Shown: positions 50,781 through 59,465, counted from the stretch's first letter. The stretch is 64,000 nucleotides of DNA from Pseudomonas koreensis (GCF_012986595.1 NZ_JAAQYM010000005.1:593738-657737); one strand, 5' to 3'. The notes: a model not told the origin generated them from the sequence alone. Program-made: numbers and translations.

Positions 50781-51467
50781 TTACCAGGGAATGGTTTCAC
50801 CCTTGTAGTTGATGAAGTGATGCCCGCCCTTGCCGGTATACGCATTCACCTGATCAATCAGCCCCCGCGTGCTGGTCTCGACATCCAGGTCAGCGCCTTC
50901 ACCGCCCATGTCGGTCTTCACCCAACCCGGATGCAGCGACAGCACGGTGAGTTTCTGCTCGCCCAATTGCGTGACGAAACTGTTGGTCATCGAGTTCAGT
51001 GCAGCCTTGCTCGCCTTGTACAGCGCCAGCTCCGGTGCGTCGGGTATCGTCACGCTGCCGAGCCCGGAACTCATGAACGCCAGCACGCCGCTGCCGTCGC
51101 GGATCTGCCCGACGAAGCGTTGCGCCAGGTTGATCGGTGCCACCGCGTTGGTGAAGAACAACTGGCCGACTTCTGCCAGCGTCGCGCCACCCGGGGTCTG
51201 CACCTCCGGGCCTTTGACCCCGGCGTTGACGAACAGCAGGTCGAAGGTTTCGCCTTTGAGCTGTTGGCTCAGGGCGATCACGGCTTGCTGATCATCCATG
51301 TCGAGTTTCTCGATGCGCACCTTGCCCAGCGCTTGCAGTGCCTCTGCCTTCTGCGGGTTGCGCACGGTCGCGGTCACTTGCCAGCCATCGGCCAGCAGGG
51401 TTTTCACCAGCCCGAGGCCCAAGCCACGGGAGGCGCCGATGATCAGTGCGTTTTTTGCCTGGGACAT
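50781..51467 (-). CDS. SDR family oxidoreductase
   Basis: A 228-residue short-chain dehydrogenase. The cofactor motif ALIIGASRGLGLGLV, a DLLFVNAG strand, catalytic YKASKAALNSM, and PGWVKTDMG. It is 25 bp after the MerR-family gene on the same strand, so they are co-transcribed. AAGGA eight bases before the ATG. Substrate unknown. Confidence 0.88.
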   Translation of the reverse strand: MSQAKNALIIGASRGLGLGLVKTLLADGWQVTATVRNPQKAEALQALGKVRIEKLDMDDQQAVIALSQQLKGETFDLLFVNAGVKGPEVQTPGGATLAEVGQLFFTNAVAPINLAQRFVGQIRDGSGVLAFMSSGLGSVTIPDAPELALYKASKAALNSMTNSFVTQLGEQKLTVLSLHPGWVKTDMGGEGADLDVETSTRGLIDQVNAYTGKGGHHFINYKGETIPW

Positions 51468-51492
51468 GACGGGATTCCTTGAAGGTTACGGT

Positions 51493-51843
51493 TCACGGAT
51501 TCAATGGACACGCCTGACCGAGCCGTTGTTGCAACTCTCGTCGCAATACATCGAGTTCGCTCATGCGGGTTTCGATCAATTGCAGTTTGTCACGCAGCAG
51601 TTGCGCCACGGCATTGTCTGGGGCGGGGGCGTTCCACAACGCGCCAACGCTGTTGCCGATCTCGCCGAGGGTAAACCCCAGACGCTGCGCCGTTTTGATG
51701 TAGAGCACCAGTTGCACCATCTCCGGCGGATAGTCGCGATAACCATTGGCGCTGCGTTGCGCTGAGATCAATCCGCGCTCTTCGTAAAAGCGCAGTGTGT
51801 CACGACTGACATCGCAGGCCTGGGCTAACTCACCGATGCGCAT
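51493..51843 (-). CDS. MerR family regulator
   Basis: A 116-residue MerR-type activator: MRIGELAQACDVSRDTLRFYEERGLISAQRSANGYRDYP HTH, then a dimerisation helix. Only one Cys (in the C-terminal QACPLNP), so it is not a CueR/ZntR-type metal sensor. It probably senses an organic signal. First gene of a MerR-SDR unit. A MerR-type operator with a 20-bp spacer lies in the gap in the other direction (51864-51895), aimed at the small membrane protein. Confidence 0.88.
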   Translation of the reverse strand: MRIGELAQACDVSRDTLRFYEERGLISAQRSANGYRDYPPEMVQLVLYIKTAQRLGFTLGEIGNSVGALWNAPAPDNAVAQLLRDKLQLIETRMSELDVLRRELQQRLGQACPLNP

Positions 51844-51863
51844 CTTGCAGATCTCGAAAGTGT

Positions 51864-51895
51864 TTGACCTTGGAGCATACTCCAGGCTTTAGCGT
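51864..51895 (+). promoter_or_regulatory. MerR-type promoter facing the membrane-protein gene
   Basis: -35 TTGACC (51864-51869), dyad CCTTGGAG...CTCCAGG (51868-51886) and -10 TAGCGT (51890-51895) with a 20-bp spacer. The long spacer with the dyad inside is the MerR-activated promoter pattern. Confidence 0.65.
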
Positions 51896-51923
51896 GGTTG
51901 CTCCCTGAATTTTCGGAGCAAGG

Positions 51924-52358
51924 ATGATGTGGACTTCAACGCAGTATCGGCAGTTGGTGCGCGGCAGTGCCTGGTATGACTTGATCGTGACGGCGGCGTT
52001 TGTCACACCTTGGAGTTTTGCTGTGTTGCATGGGTTGCTGACGACGCTGAGTCAGGCGCTGGAGCTACCCGGCGAGCTGCCGCTGTTCGAACCTGCGCAT
52101 CTGTTGATGGCGAATCTGTTCGGTTCGGTGGTGTGCATGTGGGCGGTGCTGCGGATTCGTGATCCGCAGCCGGTTTATGGGCGTTATGACGCGGTGACGC
52201 GATTTCTGTTCGCAGCGTGGATGGCGTATGCCCTGGCCCACGGCGCCAGTTCGTTGGTGGTGGGTTTTCTGGTCCTTGAACTGGTGTGGGGCATTGCCCA
52301 GGTACTGCCGATCCGTGGCGAGGGAGCTTGCTCCCGCTCGGCTGCGCAGCAGTCGTAA
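51924..52358 (+). CDS. Small membrane protein with a REP-derived C-terminus
   Basis: A 144-residue protein with about four hydrophobic segments (LIVTAAFVTPWSFAVLHGLL; LLMANLFGSVVCMWAVL; FLFAAWMAYALAHG; SLVVGFLVLELVWGIAQVL). Its last 13 codons and stop are inside a REP of family C: GEGACSRSAAQQS is the translation of the palindrome. So the original stop was probably lost by REP insertion. A MerR-type promoter precedes it. GGAG five bases before the ATG. Function unknown. Confidence 0.8.
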   Translation: MMWTSTQYRQLVRGSAWYDLIVTAAFVTPWSFAVLHGLLTTLSQALELPGELPLFEPAHLLMANLFGSVVCMWAVLRIRDPQPVYGRYDAVTRFLFAAWMAYALAHGASSLVVGFLVLELVWGIAQVLPIRGEGACSRSAAQQS

Positions 52359-52434
52359 TTCCTGAGTGCGAGGTCTTCCAGACTCAATGTTGAGGGCCGC
52401 TTCGCGCCCCAGCGGGAGCAAGCTCCCTCGCCAC
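52315..52434. repeat. REP doublet, family C variant, overlapping a gene 3' end
   Basis: GTGGCGAGGGAGCTTGCTCCC at the left and GGGAGCAAGCTCCCTCGCCAC at the right, spacer about 75 bp. The left arm overlaps the last codons of the gene at 51924. Confidence 0.9.
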
Positions 52435-52449
52435 AGGTTTTGGGTGTGC

Positions 52450-53376
52450 CTAATGCCCGGCCTGCCACGGCTGCCCCAGTGATACCGGTGCATACAACCG
52501 AGTCCGCACCGCATCCCGCGACAACAGCACTAACACCACAATCGTCGCCACATACGGCAGCATCGCCAGCAGACTCGACGGAATCGCCAGCCCCAGCCCC
52601 TGCGCCACCAGGTGCAGGATGCTGGCGAGGCCAAACAGGTAAGCCCCGAGTAACAGGCGCCACACCCGCCAACTGGCAAACACCACCAGCGCCAAGGCGA
52701 TCCAGCCGCGCCCGGCGGTCATGTTCTCGGCCCACATCGGCGTGTACGCCAACGACAGATACGCCCCGGCCAACCCGGCCATCGCCCCGCCAAACAACAC
52801 CGCCAGGGTGCGCACGGTCAGCACCGACAACCCCATCGCACTGGCCGCATCCGGGTTTTCGCCGACCGCCTGAATGATCAGCCCGACGCGGCTTTTGATG
52901 ATCACCCACGCCACCAGCGCAAACAGGGCGAACGACAGGTACACCAGCCAGTCCTGAGCAAACAGCGTCCGCCCGATCAGAGGGATCTCACTCAAGTACG
53001 GAATCGCCAACGGCTCGAATCCGGCCAGCGGCTTGCCGACCCACGCCGCGCCGACAAAGGTCGACAGCCCCACACCAAAAATCGTCAGCGCCAGGCCGGT
53101 CGCCACCTGATTGGCATTGAACACCAGCGCCACCAGGGCAAACAACGACGACAACAGCATCCCCGCGAGCATCGCCAACAACACGCCGAGCCACAGGTTG
53201 CCGCTGTTAAGCGCGACGATAAAACCGATCACCGCGCCAAACAGCATCATCCCTTCCTGGCCGAGGTTGAGCACGCCGCTCTTCTCGCAGATCAGCTCAC
53301 CCAGCGCCACCAACAGCAGCGGCGTGCCGCAACGCACCATGGCGTAGAAAATATTGCTCAACAGATCGATATCCAT
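52450..53376 (-). CDS. ABC transporter permease (nucleoside importer, second)
   Basis: A 308-residue BPD_transp_2-type permease with eight to ten hydrophobic segments. LICEKSGVLNLGQEGMMLFGAVIGFIVAL is the hallmark of the sugar/nucleoside permeases. The ATG at 53376 overlaps the stop of the upstream permease by one base (TGATG), so the two are coupled. Longer N-terminal extensions in this frame lie inside the neighbour and are not real. Works with 53376-54482 and the ATPase. Confidence 0.9.
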   Translation of the reverse strand: MDIDLLSNIFYAMVRCGTPLLLVALGELICEKSGVLNLGQEGMMLFGAVIGFIVALNSGNLWLGVLLAMLAGMLLSSLFALVALVFNANQVATGLALTIFGVGLSTFVGAAWVGKPLAGFEPLAIPYLSEIPLIGRTLFAQDWLVYLSFALFALVAWVIIKSRVGLIIQAVGENPDAASAMGLSVLTVRTLAVLFGGAMAGLAGAYLSLAYTPMWAENMTAGRGWIALALVVFASWRVWRLLLGAYLFGLASILHLVAQGLGLAIPSSLLAMLPYVATIVVLVLLSRDAVRTRLYAPVSLGQPWQAGH

Positions 53377-54482
53377 CACAGCGCTCCGGCGGTTACGGCG
53401 GTGGTCGAGGTGCGCCGTGCCCAGCGCAGTTTCAGGCGTGGCCGATAGAGGATCAGCACGTCGCAGGCCAGCAGGAAAAACAGCATCATTCCCTGAAACA
53501 GCTGGGTGATGGCTTGCGGCAGGTTGAGGGTCATCTGCGCGTTCTCGCCACCGATGTACAGCAGCGCCATCAGCAGGCTTGAGAACAGAATGCCAAGCGG
53601 ATTCAACCGGCCGAGAAACGCCACGGTGATTGCCGCGTAGCCGTAACCCGGCGACACCTGCGGCACCAGTTGGCCGATCGGCCCAGTCACTTCGCAGACC
53701 CCGGCCAGCCCGGCCAAGCCACCGCTGATCAGCAGCGCGAGCCAGATCAGGCGCTTCTCGCGAAAGCCGACGAACCCCGCCGCGCGCTTGTCCAGCCCCA
53801 GCACTTTGATCTGAAAACCGACGAAGCTTTTCTGCAGCAACACCCACACCGCGACCAGCGCGAGCAGGGCGAAATACACCCCGGCGTGCACCCGACCATC
53901 CTCCATCAGCAACGGCAGACGACTGGCGTCGCCGAACATCGCTGACTCGGGAAAGTTGTAGCCGGCCGGATCCTTCAACGGCCCGTGCACGCAGAACAAC
54001 AGCAGATTCAGCGCGATGTAATTGAGCATGATGCTGGTGAGGATTTCGTTGGCGTTGAAGCGCGTGCGCAACCACGCCGTCAGCCCGGCCCACGCGGCGC
54101 CGGCGAAGGTCCCGGTGAACAGAATCAGCACCAGCGCCCAACGGCTTTGCATGTCGATGATGTTCACCGCCAGCGCACTGCCGGCGAGTGCCCCGAGCAG
54201 CAGTTGACCTTCGGCGCCGATGTTCCAGATTCGCGCTTGATAAGCCACGGCCAGGCCCAGTGCGCAGAGCAGAATCGGCAGCGCCTTGACCAGCAGTTCG
54301 GAGACGCCATAGCCATCACTGATCGGGGCAATCAACAGGGTGTGCAAGGTTTGCAGCGGATCATGGCCGAGGGCGATGAACAGCAGCGAGCCGCAACCGA
54401 GGGTCAGCGCCGCCGCCAATAATGGCGAGCACCAGAGCATCAGGCGCGATTGCTGGCCACGGGGTTCGAGGGAAAGCAGCAT
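53376..54482 (-). CDS. ABC transporter permease (nucleoside importer, first)
   Basis: A 368-residue permease of the same family. ALPILLCALGLAVAYQARIWNIGAEGQLLLGALAGSALAV corresponds to the conserved permease motif. GGAG eight bases before the ATG at 54482; upstream in-frame ATG lacks a site. The ATPase gene stops 14 bp before. The pair resembles the BmpFG/NupPQ arrangement. Confidence 0.9.
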   Translation of the reverse strand: MLLSLEPRGQQSRLMLWCSPLLAAALTLGCGSLLFIALGHDPLQTLHTLLIAPISDGYGVSELLVKALPILLCALGLAVAYQARIWNIGAEGQLLLGALAGSALAVNIIDMQSRWALVLILFTGTFAGAAWAGLTAWLRTRFNANEILTSIMLNYIALNLLLFCVHGPLKDPAGYNFPESAMFGDASRLPLLMEDGRVHAGVYFALLALVAVWVLLQKSFVGFQIKVLGLDKRAAGFVGFREKRLIWLALLISGGLAGLAGVCEVTGPIGQLVPQVSPGYGYAAITVAFLGRLNPLGILFSSLLMALLYIGGENAQMTLNLPQAITQLFQGMMLFFLLACDVLILYRPRLKLRWARRTSTTAVTAGAL

Positions 54483-54495
54483 GTTGAAAACTCCG

Positions 54496-56055
54496 TTAAA
54501 CCGTGGCGTGTGGTTGAGGGGCATCGAACTGGCCGGCCATCCAGCCGCCGACGTCGCTCAGCAGGGTGTCGGTGGTGTTTTGCAGGGGCGACAGGCGTCC
54601 GGCGCACAGGGCGCCAAGTCGGTCGCTGATCTGGAACAGTTCGTCGAGGTCTTCGGAAATCACCAGAATCGCCGCGCCGGCATCGCGCAAGGCGATCAGC
54701 GCCCGGTGAATGGTGGCCGCCGCGCCCACGTCGACGCCCCAGGTCGGGTGCGCGGCGACAAGCAGTTTCGGCTGCTGGAGGATTTCCCGGCCGAGGATGA
54801 ATTTCTGCAGGTTGCCGCCGGAGAGACTGCGTGCGGTGGCCTGGCTGTCCGGGGTTTTCACACCGAAACGTTGAATGATCTGTTGGGCGAGGGCTTGGAC
54901 TTTGCCACGCTCGATCAAGCCGTTGCTCACCAACCCGTGTTGAAACGCCGTGAGCAGGGCGTTGTCGGCCAGGCTCAACTCTGGCACCGCACCGTGGCCC
55001 AGACGCTCGGCCGGGACAAACGCCAGTCCGAGTTTGCGTCGTGCATCCGGGCGCAGATCCGCGACCGCTTGATCAGCAAAACGAATCGTTGTGGCGCTAT
55101 CGCGGGGCAGGATTTGCTCGCCACTGAGCAGAGCGAGCAGTTCGTCCTGGCCATTGCCCGCGACCCCGGCGATGCCGACGATTTCCCCGCTGCGTACCTG
55201 CAGATTAATCTCGGCCAGCGAGCAGCCGAACGGATCGGGGTTGTGCCAACTCAAGCCGTGGACCTGTAAGTACGCCGCGCCACCGCTGACCTTCGGGTAT
55301 TCGCCAATCAGTGCCGCCGCTTCGCCGACCATCAACTGTGCCAATTGCTGGTCCGAGCATTCGGCGGGGATGCAATGCCCCGCCACCCGTCCGCCACGCA
55401 ACACCGTGGCGCTGTGGCACAACACACGCACCTCACCGAGTTTGTGGCTGATGAACAGAATGCTGCAGCCCTCGGCCGCCAGACGACGCAGAGTGATGAA
55501 CAACTCGTCCGCTTCTTGCGGGGTGAGCACCGAGGTCGGCTCGTCGAGAATCAGCAGGCGGATGTCCTGCATCAGGCAGCGAATGATCTCCACCCGTTGC
55601 CGTTCGCCGATCGACAGGCTGTGGACCAGTCGCTCCGGCTCCAGCGCCATGCCATAGCGGCGCGACACTTCGCGAATTTTCGGCTCCAGTTGTTTCGGCG
55701 TGCCGGCCTTGGCGCCCATCGCCAGGGCAATGTTCTGCGCCACGCTGAGGGTTTCGAACAGCGAGAAGTGCTGGAACACCATGCCGATCCCCAACTGTCG
55801 GGCCTGCGCCGGGTTGCGGATATTCACCCGCTGGCCCTGCCAGAGCATCTCCCCCGCATCGGCCTGGGTGACGCCGTAGATGATCTTCATCAGCGTGCTT
55901 TTGCCCGCGCCGTTCTCGCCGAGCAGGGCGTGGATTTCCCCGGGGGCGATGCTCAGGTCGATGGCGTCGTTGGCCAGACACCCGGGGTAGCGTTTGCTGA
56001 TGTGGCGCAGTTGCAGGCGCGGGGTGAGATCGTTGCTCGTAGAAGGGGTGTGCAT
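54496..56055 (-). CDS. ABC transporter ATP-binding protein, two-domain (nucleoside)
   Basis: A 519-residue double ABC protein. Domain 1 has GENGAGKSTLMKI (Walker A), LSIGERQRVEI and LLILDEPTSVLT. Domain 2 has a degenerate Walker A, GIAGVAGNGQDELLALL, with the signature RSLSGGNLQKFILGRE still present, as usual for this family. The ATG at 56055 is chosen over 56130, which would extend into the promoter. First gene of the importer operon ATPase-permease-permease. The matching receptor is the BMP protein at 46585. Confidence 0.92.
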   Translation of the reverse strand: MHTPSTSNDLTPRLQLRHISKRYPGCLANDAIDLSIAPGEIHALLGENGAGKSTLMKIIYGVTQADAGEMLWQGQRVNIRNPAQARQLGIGMVFQHFSLFETLSVAQNIALAMGAKAGTPKQLEPKIREVSRRYGMALEPERLVHSLSIGERQRVEIIRCLMQDIRLLILDEPTSVLTPQEADELFITLRRLAAEGCSILFISHKLGEVRVLCHSATVLRGGRVAGHCIPAECSDQQLAQLMVGEAAALIGEYPKVSGGAAYLQVHGLSWHNPDPFGCSLAEINLQVRSGEIVGIAGVAGNGQDELLALLSGEQILPRDSATTIRFADQAVADLRPDARRKLGLAFVPAERLGHGAVPELSLADNALLTAFQHGLVSNGLIERGKVQALAQQIIQRFGVKTPDSQATARSLSGGNLQKFILGREILQQPKLLVAAHPTWGVDVGAAATIHRALIALRDAGAAILVISEDLDELFQISDRLGALCAGRLSPLQNTTDTLLSDVGGWMAGQFDAPQPHATV

Positions 56056-56084
56056 GACAGGCTCGTCTGGCTTGGCGTTGTGCC

Positions 56085-56093
56085 TGTGGATAA
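56085..56093 (-). promoter_or_regulatory. DnaA box
   Basis: TGTGGATAA, the reverse complement of the perfect box TTATCCACA, in the leader of the ABC ATPase gene. Confidence 0.6.
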
Positions 56094-56307
56094 AGCAATT
56101 TCCTGGCCATTGAGTCAGGAACGCCCGCAACGGCCGTTGCCGTGCGCCAGAGGTAGAGCCTCCCGCTCAAATTCCCTGGGTAGGCGAGCACCAATGCGGA
56201 GCAAAGCCGTTGATCCGGCTCCACTTTTGCACCGTTACAATTGGTTAAAAAACGAGCAGTCGAGCCGAACCTATGCAGAATCGGCGGCTGCGCCAGCCAT
56301 GAACGGC

Positions 56308-56316
56308 TTATCCACA
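56308..56316 (+). promoter_or_regulatory. DnaA box
   Basis: TTATCCACA, a perfect match, followed 4 bp later by the weaker TGTTCCACA (56320-56328). Confidence 0.62.
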
Positions 56317-56509
56317 GGTTGTTCCACAGTATTTGTGCGCAAGCCGAAAAGCCGGGCATAAGCAAAGACCGCTTATCTTCTAATGGTGATAAACAGCGCT
56401 AACTATTTGTTTTTACGTGGGATTAATCTTTTTTCATGTGAATTGGACGAAAAGTGAGCAAATCGCGCAAAGCCACGTGACAGAAGGGTTACAGCGCGAT
56501 GTGCTCAGG

Positions 56510-56518
56510 TTATCCACA
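56510..56518 (+). promoter_or_regulatory. DnaA box
   Basis: TTATCCACA, a perfect match, with a TGTGGGCAA half-match at 56536-56544. Confidence 0.62.
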
Positions 56519-56580
56519 GTCGGGTGCACAGTAGATGTGGGCAAGTTGTTGGAATAACGGATTTCGTCGATGCTCTAAAA

Positions 56581-56650
56581 GATCGCAGCCGTCGGCAGCT
56601 CCTGCAGGTCGGCGCATTCCAATGTAGGCGCTGCCGAAGGCCGCGATCTT
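56581..56650. repeat. REP doublet, family B
   Basis: GATCGCAGCCGTCGGCAGCTCCTGCAGG and TGTAGGCGCTGCCGAAGGCCGCGATC with a short spacer, next to the stop of the IMPACT gene. Confidence 0.85.
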
Positions 56651-56658
56651 TTGCTCTT

Positions 56659-57240
56659 CTAACGCTGCAGCACAATCCGCCCACGGCTCAAATCCGCCAA
56701 CTGCGTTTGCAACAACTCGATCTGCGCCTCGCCCAACGCCAACTGCAACTCAACGCCATTGGCGGTGAAGTTCTCCTCCACTACCAGGCCACCCAGATCC
56801 GCCACGCGCAGCTTCACCAGCGGCAACTCGGCAAAACCGCAGGCACAGCGCAGCGGCACGCGGCTGATCAACTCGATTTTTTCCGCGTTTTGCAGGCACT
56901 TGTTCGCGCCACCGCCATACGCCCGGGCCAAACCGCCAGTGCCCAGTTGAATGCCGCCATACCAGCGGATTACCAGCACCGCGACCTGATCGCAATCCTG
57001 CGCTTCGATCGCCGCCAGAATCGGTCGCCCGGCAGTGCCGCCGGGTTCGCCATCGTCATTGCTGCGGTACTGATCACCGAGCTTCCACGCCCAGCAGTTA
57101 TGCGAGGCGTTCAAGTCGCTGTGTTGCTCGAAGAACGCCTGCGCGTCGGCGGGGCTGCAGATGGGCGCGGCGAAGGTGATAAAGCGGCTTTTGCGAATCT
57201 CTTCGCGGTACTCGCAAAAACCGCTGAGGGTGAAAGGCAT
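56659..57240 (-). CDS. IMPACT family protein (YigZ-like)
   Basis: A 193-residue protein of the UPF0029/IMPACT family. N-terminal IMPACT domain with EIRKSRFITFAAP, HNCWAWKLGDQYRSNDDGEPGGTAGRPIL and VIRWYGGIQLGTGGLARAYG. A C-terminal DUF1949-like half completes the normal length. Function in bacteria is not settled; some act as translation-linked or peptidase-like factors. It starts 7 bp after the TetR stop, so co-transcribed with it. Confidence 0.92.
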   Translation of the reverse strand: MPFTLSGFCEYREEIRKSRFITFAAPICSPADAQAFFEQHSDLNASHNCWAWKLGDQYRSNDDGEPGGTAGRPILAAIEAQDCDQVAVLVIRWYGGIQLGTGGLARAYGGGANKCLQNAEKIELISRVPLRCACGFAELPLVKLRVADLGGLVVEENFTANGVELQLALGEAQIELLQTQLADLSRGRIVLQR

Positions 57241-57247
57241 AAATGTC

Positions 57248-57898
57248 TTAAATAGTCGGGGTGAGGCCGCAGCCTTTGAGAATGATGCGGATCAGGTTGT
57301 TGCCGGCGTCTTCCATGTCCTGTTTGGTCAGCTTGCTGCGACCGCTGACGCGGCAGATCTGCGTAGCGAAGTCGGCGTAATGCTGGGTGCTGCCCCACAG
57401 CAGGAAGATCAGGTGCACCGGATCCACCGGGTCCATTTTGCCGGCATCGATCCACGCCTGGAACACGGCGGCCCGACCGGTGAACCAGGCGCGATAGTCC
57501 TGGTTGAAATACTCGCTCAGGCATTCGCCGCCGCTGATCACTTCCATCGCGAAAATCCGCGAGGCTTGCGGCTGGCGTCGGGAGAATTCCATTTTTGCGC
57601 GGATGTAGCGGGTCAGCGCTTCGGCCGGATCGTCCTCGGCCGTGAGGGTGTTGAAGGTGCTGTCCCACAACTCGATGATGTTGCTCAGCACCGCCACGTA
57701 CAACCCAAGCTTGTTGGTGAAGTAGTAATGCAGGTTCGCTTTGGGCAACCCGGCATTCTGCGCGATGGTGTTCATGCTGGTGCCTTTGTAACCGTGACGG
57801 GCGAACTCGTCTTCGGCGGCTTTGAGGATGGTCTCTTCGTTCTTCTGACGAATGCGGCTGGCGGGTTTGCCGCCGTGGGCTGGGACTTCAAAGGTCAT
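57248..57898 (-). CDS. TetR family regulator, RutR-like
   Basis: A 216-residue TetR-family protein. HTH: EETILKAAEDEFARHGYKGTSMNTIAQNAGLPKANLHYYFTNKLGLY. The C-terminal part with AFxxxRxxxFQAWIDAGKMDPVDPVHLIFLLWGSTQHYADF is that of RutR, which senses uracil/thymine. GGAAG five bases before the ATG at 57898. Located just after the NCS2 nucleobase permease, which it may control. Effector not proven. Confidence 0.86.
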   Translation of the reverse strand: MTFEVPAHGGKPASRIRQKNEETILKAAEDEFARHGYKGTSMNTIAQNAGLPKANLHYYFTNKLGLYVAVLSNIIELWDSTFNTLTAEDDPAEALTRYIRAKMEFSRRQPQASRIFAMEVISGGECLSEYFNQDYRAWFTGRAAVFQAWIDAGKMDPVDPVHLIFLLWGSTQHYADFATQICRVSGRSKLTKQDMEDAGNNLIRIILKGCGLTPTI

Positions 57899-57985
57899 AG
57901 GCACTTCCGGTTTGTCTGTGGGTGCAACCAGTTGCGTTGATAACGCACCCACAGGCATCCGACAAGTCCTGATGCAATAAAACCG

Positions 57986-59374
57986 TTACGCCTGTTCGAT
58001 CTTGTTCAACGCTGCTGTGGCCTCGACCGCCGAGGTTTTTGCCTCCGGCAGCAACAGGCAGAGGAAAATCGCGGTCAGGCCGCCGCTGGTGATCGCCGAA
58101 TCGAACAGGTTCTGCACCAGTTTCGGCAGCAGGTGCAACAGGTTCGGCTGCGCGGCGATGCCCAGGCCGACGCCGAGCGAGGTGGCGATGATCAGCATGC
58201 TGCGCCGGTCCAGCGGCGATTGCGCAAGGATTCGCACCCCAGCCGCCGCGACGCTGCCGAACATCACCAGCGTGGCGCCGCCGAGTACCGGTTTCGGAAT
58301 TTGCTGCAGCACCGCGCCGATCATGGGAAACAGCCCGAGGCAAAACAGAATCGCGCCGATGTACAGGCCGACGTAGCGGCTGGCGACGCCGGTCAACTGG
58401 ATCACGCCGTTGTTCTGCGCAAACGTGGTGTTGGGGAAGGCGCTGAAGGTGGCGGCGATCATGCAGCTCACGCCATCGCCCAGCACGCCGCCGCGCAAAC
58501 GGCTTATATAAGAAGGGCCGCTGATGGGCTGGCGGGCGAGCATGCAATTGGCCGTGAGATCGCCGACGGTTTCGATGGTGCTGATCAGATAAATCAGCGC
58601 GACCGGCAGGAAAGCTGTCCAGTCGAAGCTGAAACCGAACTTGAACGGTGCAGGAAGACTGATCAGCGGCAGGTCAGGCAATGCCTGCGGCACCAGTTTG
58701 CCGCTGAACCATGCGGCCAGACAGCCAAGCAACAGCCCGATCATGATCGCCGACAGCCGCACCCACGGCGTGTTCGAGCGATTGAGCAGGATGATCGTCA
58801 GCAGCACGAATACGCCCAGTGCCAGATTACCCGGCGCACCGAAGTCCGGCGCATTGAAGCCGCCGCCCAGATCGGTGATGCCAACCTTGATCAGACTGAT
58901 GCCGATCAGGGTAATCACGATCCCGGTCACCAGCGGCGTGACGACCCGGCGCAACTGGCCAATGAAGCGGCTGAGAACGATCTGCACCAAGGCGCCGAAA
59001 AAACACACGCCGAAGATCATCGCCAGAATGTCCTCGGGGCTGCCGCCGCGTTGCTTGACCAGAAACCCGGCCGACAGCACAGCACCGAGGAAGGCAAAAC
59101 TGGTGCCCTGCAAGCAAATCATCCCGGCGCCGATACCGAACGGACGGCGCGCCTGAATAAACGTGCCGACCCCGGAGACCATCAGCGCCATGCTGATCAG
59201 GTACGGCAAGTGCGCGGTCAGGCCGAGGGCCGAGCCGATCACCAGCGGCGGGGTGATGATGCCGACGAAACTGGCGAGCACGTGTTGCAGGGCGGCGAGC
59301 ATCGCGGCCGGCGGTTGCGGGCGGTCGTCGAGGCCGTAGATCAGTTCGCTGGACGGTTCAGAATCTGGCTGCAT
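57986..59374 (-). CDS. NCS2 family nucleobase:cation symporter
   Basis: A 462-residue NCS2 permease with fourteen predicted segments. LALGLVLLTI-type helices and the signature FTQNNGVI in TFAQNNGVIQLTGVASRYVG, together with GGATLVMFGSVAAAGVRIL, mark uracil/xanthine/urate permeases. Q at the NN site fits purine substrates such as xanthine or urate. First gene before the TetR/IMPACT pair. Substrate specificity between xanthine, urate and uracil cannot be fixed. Confidence 0.9.
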   Translation of the reverse strand: MQPDSEPSSELIYGLDDRPQPPAAMLAALQHVLASFVGIITPPLVIGSALGLTAHLPYLISMALMVSGVGTFIQARRPFGIGAGMICLQGTSFAFLGAVLSAGFLVKQRGGSPEDILAMIFGVCFFGALVQIVLSRFIGQLRRVVTPLVTGIVITLIGISLIKVGITDLGGGFNAPDFGAPGNLALGVFVLLTIILLNRSNTPWVRLSAIMIGLLLGCLAAWFSGKLVPQALPDLPLISLPAPFKFGFSFDWTAFLPVALIYLISTIETVGDLTANCMLARQPISGPSYISRLRGGVLGDGVSCMIAATFSAFPNTTFAQNNGVIQLTGVASRYVGLYIGAILFCLGLFPMIGAVLQQIPKPVLGGATLVMFGSVAAAGVRILAQSPLDRRSMLIIATSLGVGLGIAAQPNLLHLLPKLVQNLFDSAITSGGLTAIFLCLLLPEAKTSAVEATAALNKIEQA

Positions 59375-59465
59375 GGCTTAAGGCTTCTTGTTGAAGGATC
59401 GGGGTTGATCCTGCTTTGCAAAAAGCTGTCCACTTGCTCAGCTTTATCGGCGAATACCCCCCAAA

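Larger units (their letters stand above)
56056..56658. other. 603-bp gene-free gap with three DnaA boxes and AT-rich tract
   Basis: No gene seen on either strand. Holds perfect DnaA boxes at 56085-56093, 56308-56316 and 56510-56518, an AT-rich stretch (56365-56460), and a REP at the right end. It also contains the promoter of the ABC operon. No ABC-operon operator is identified. Confidence 0.6.

Noticed and set aside
54496..56055. Degenerate Walker A of the second ABC domain as a defect
   Set aside because: Usual in two-domain ATPases of nucleoside and sugar importers.
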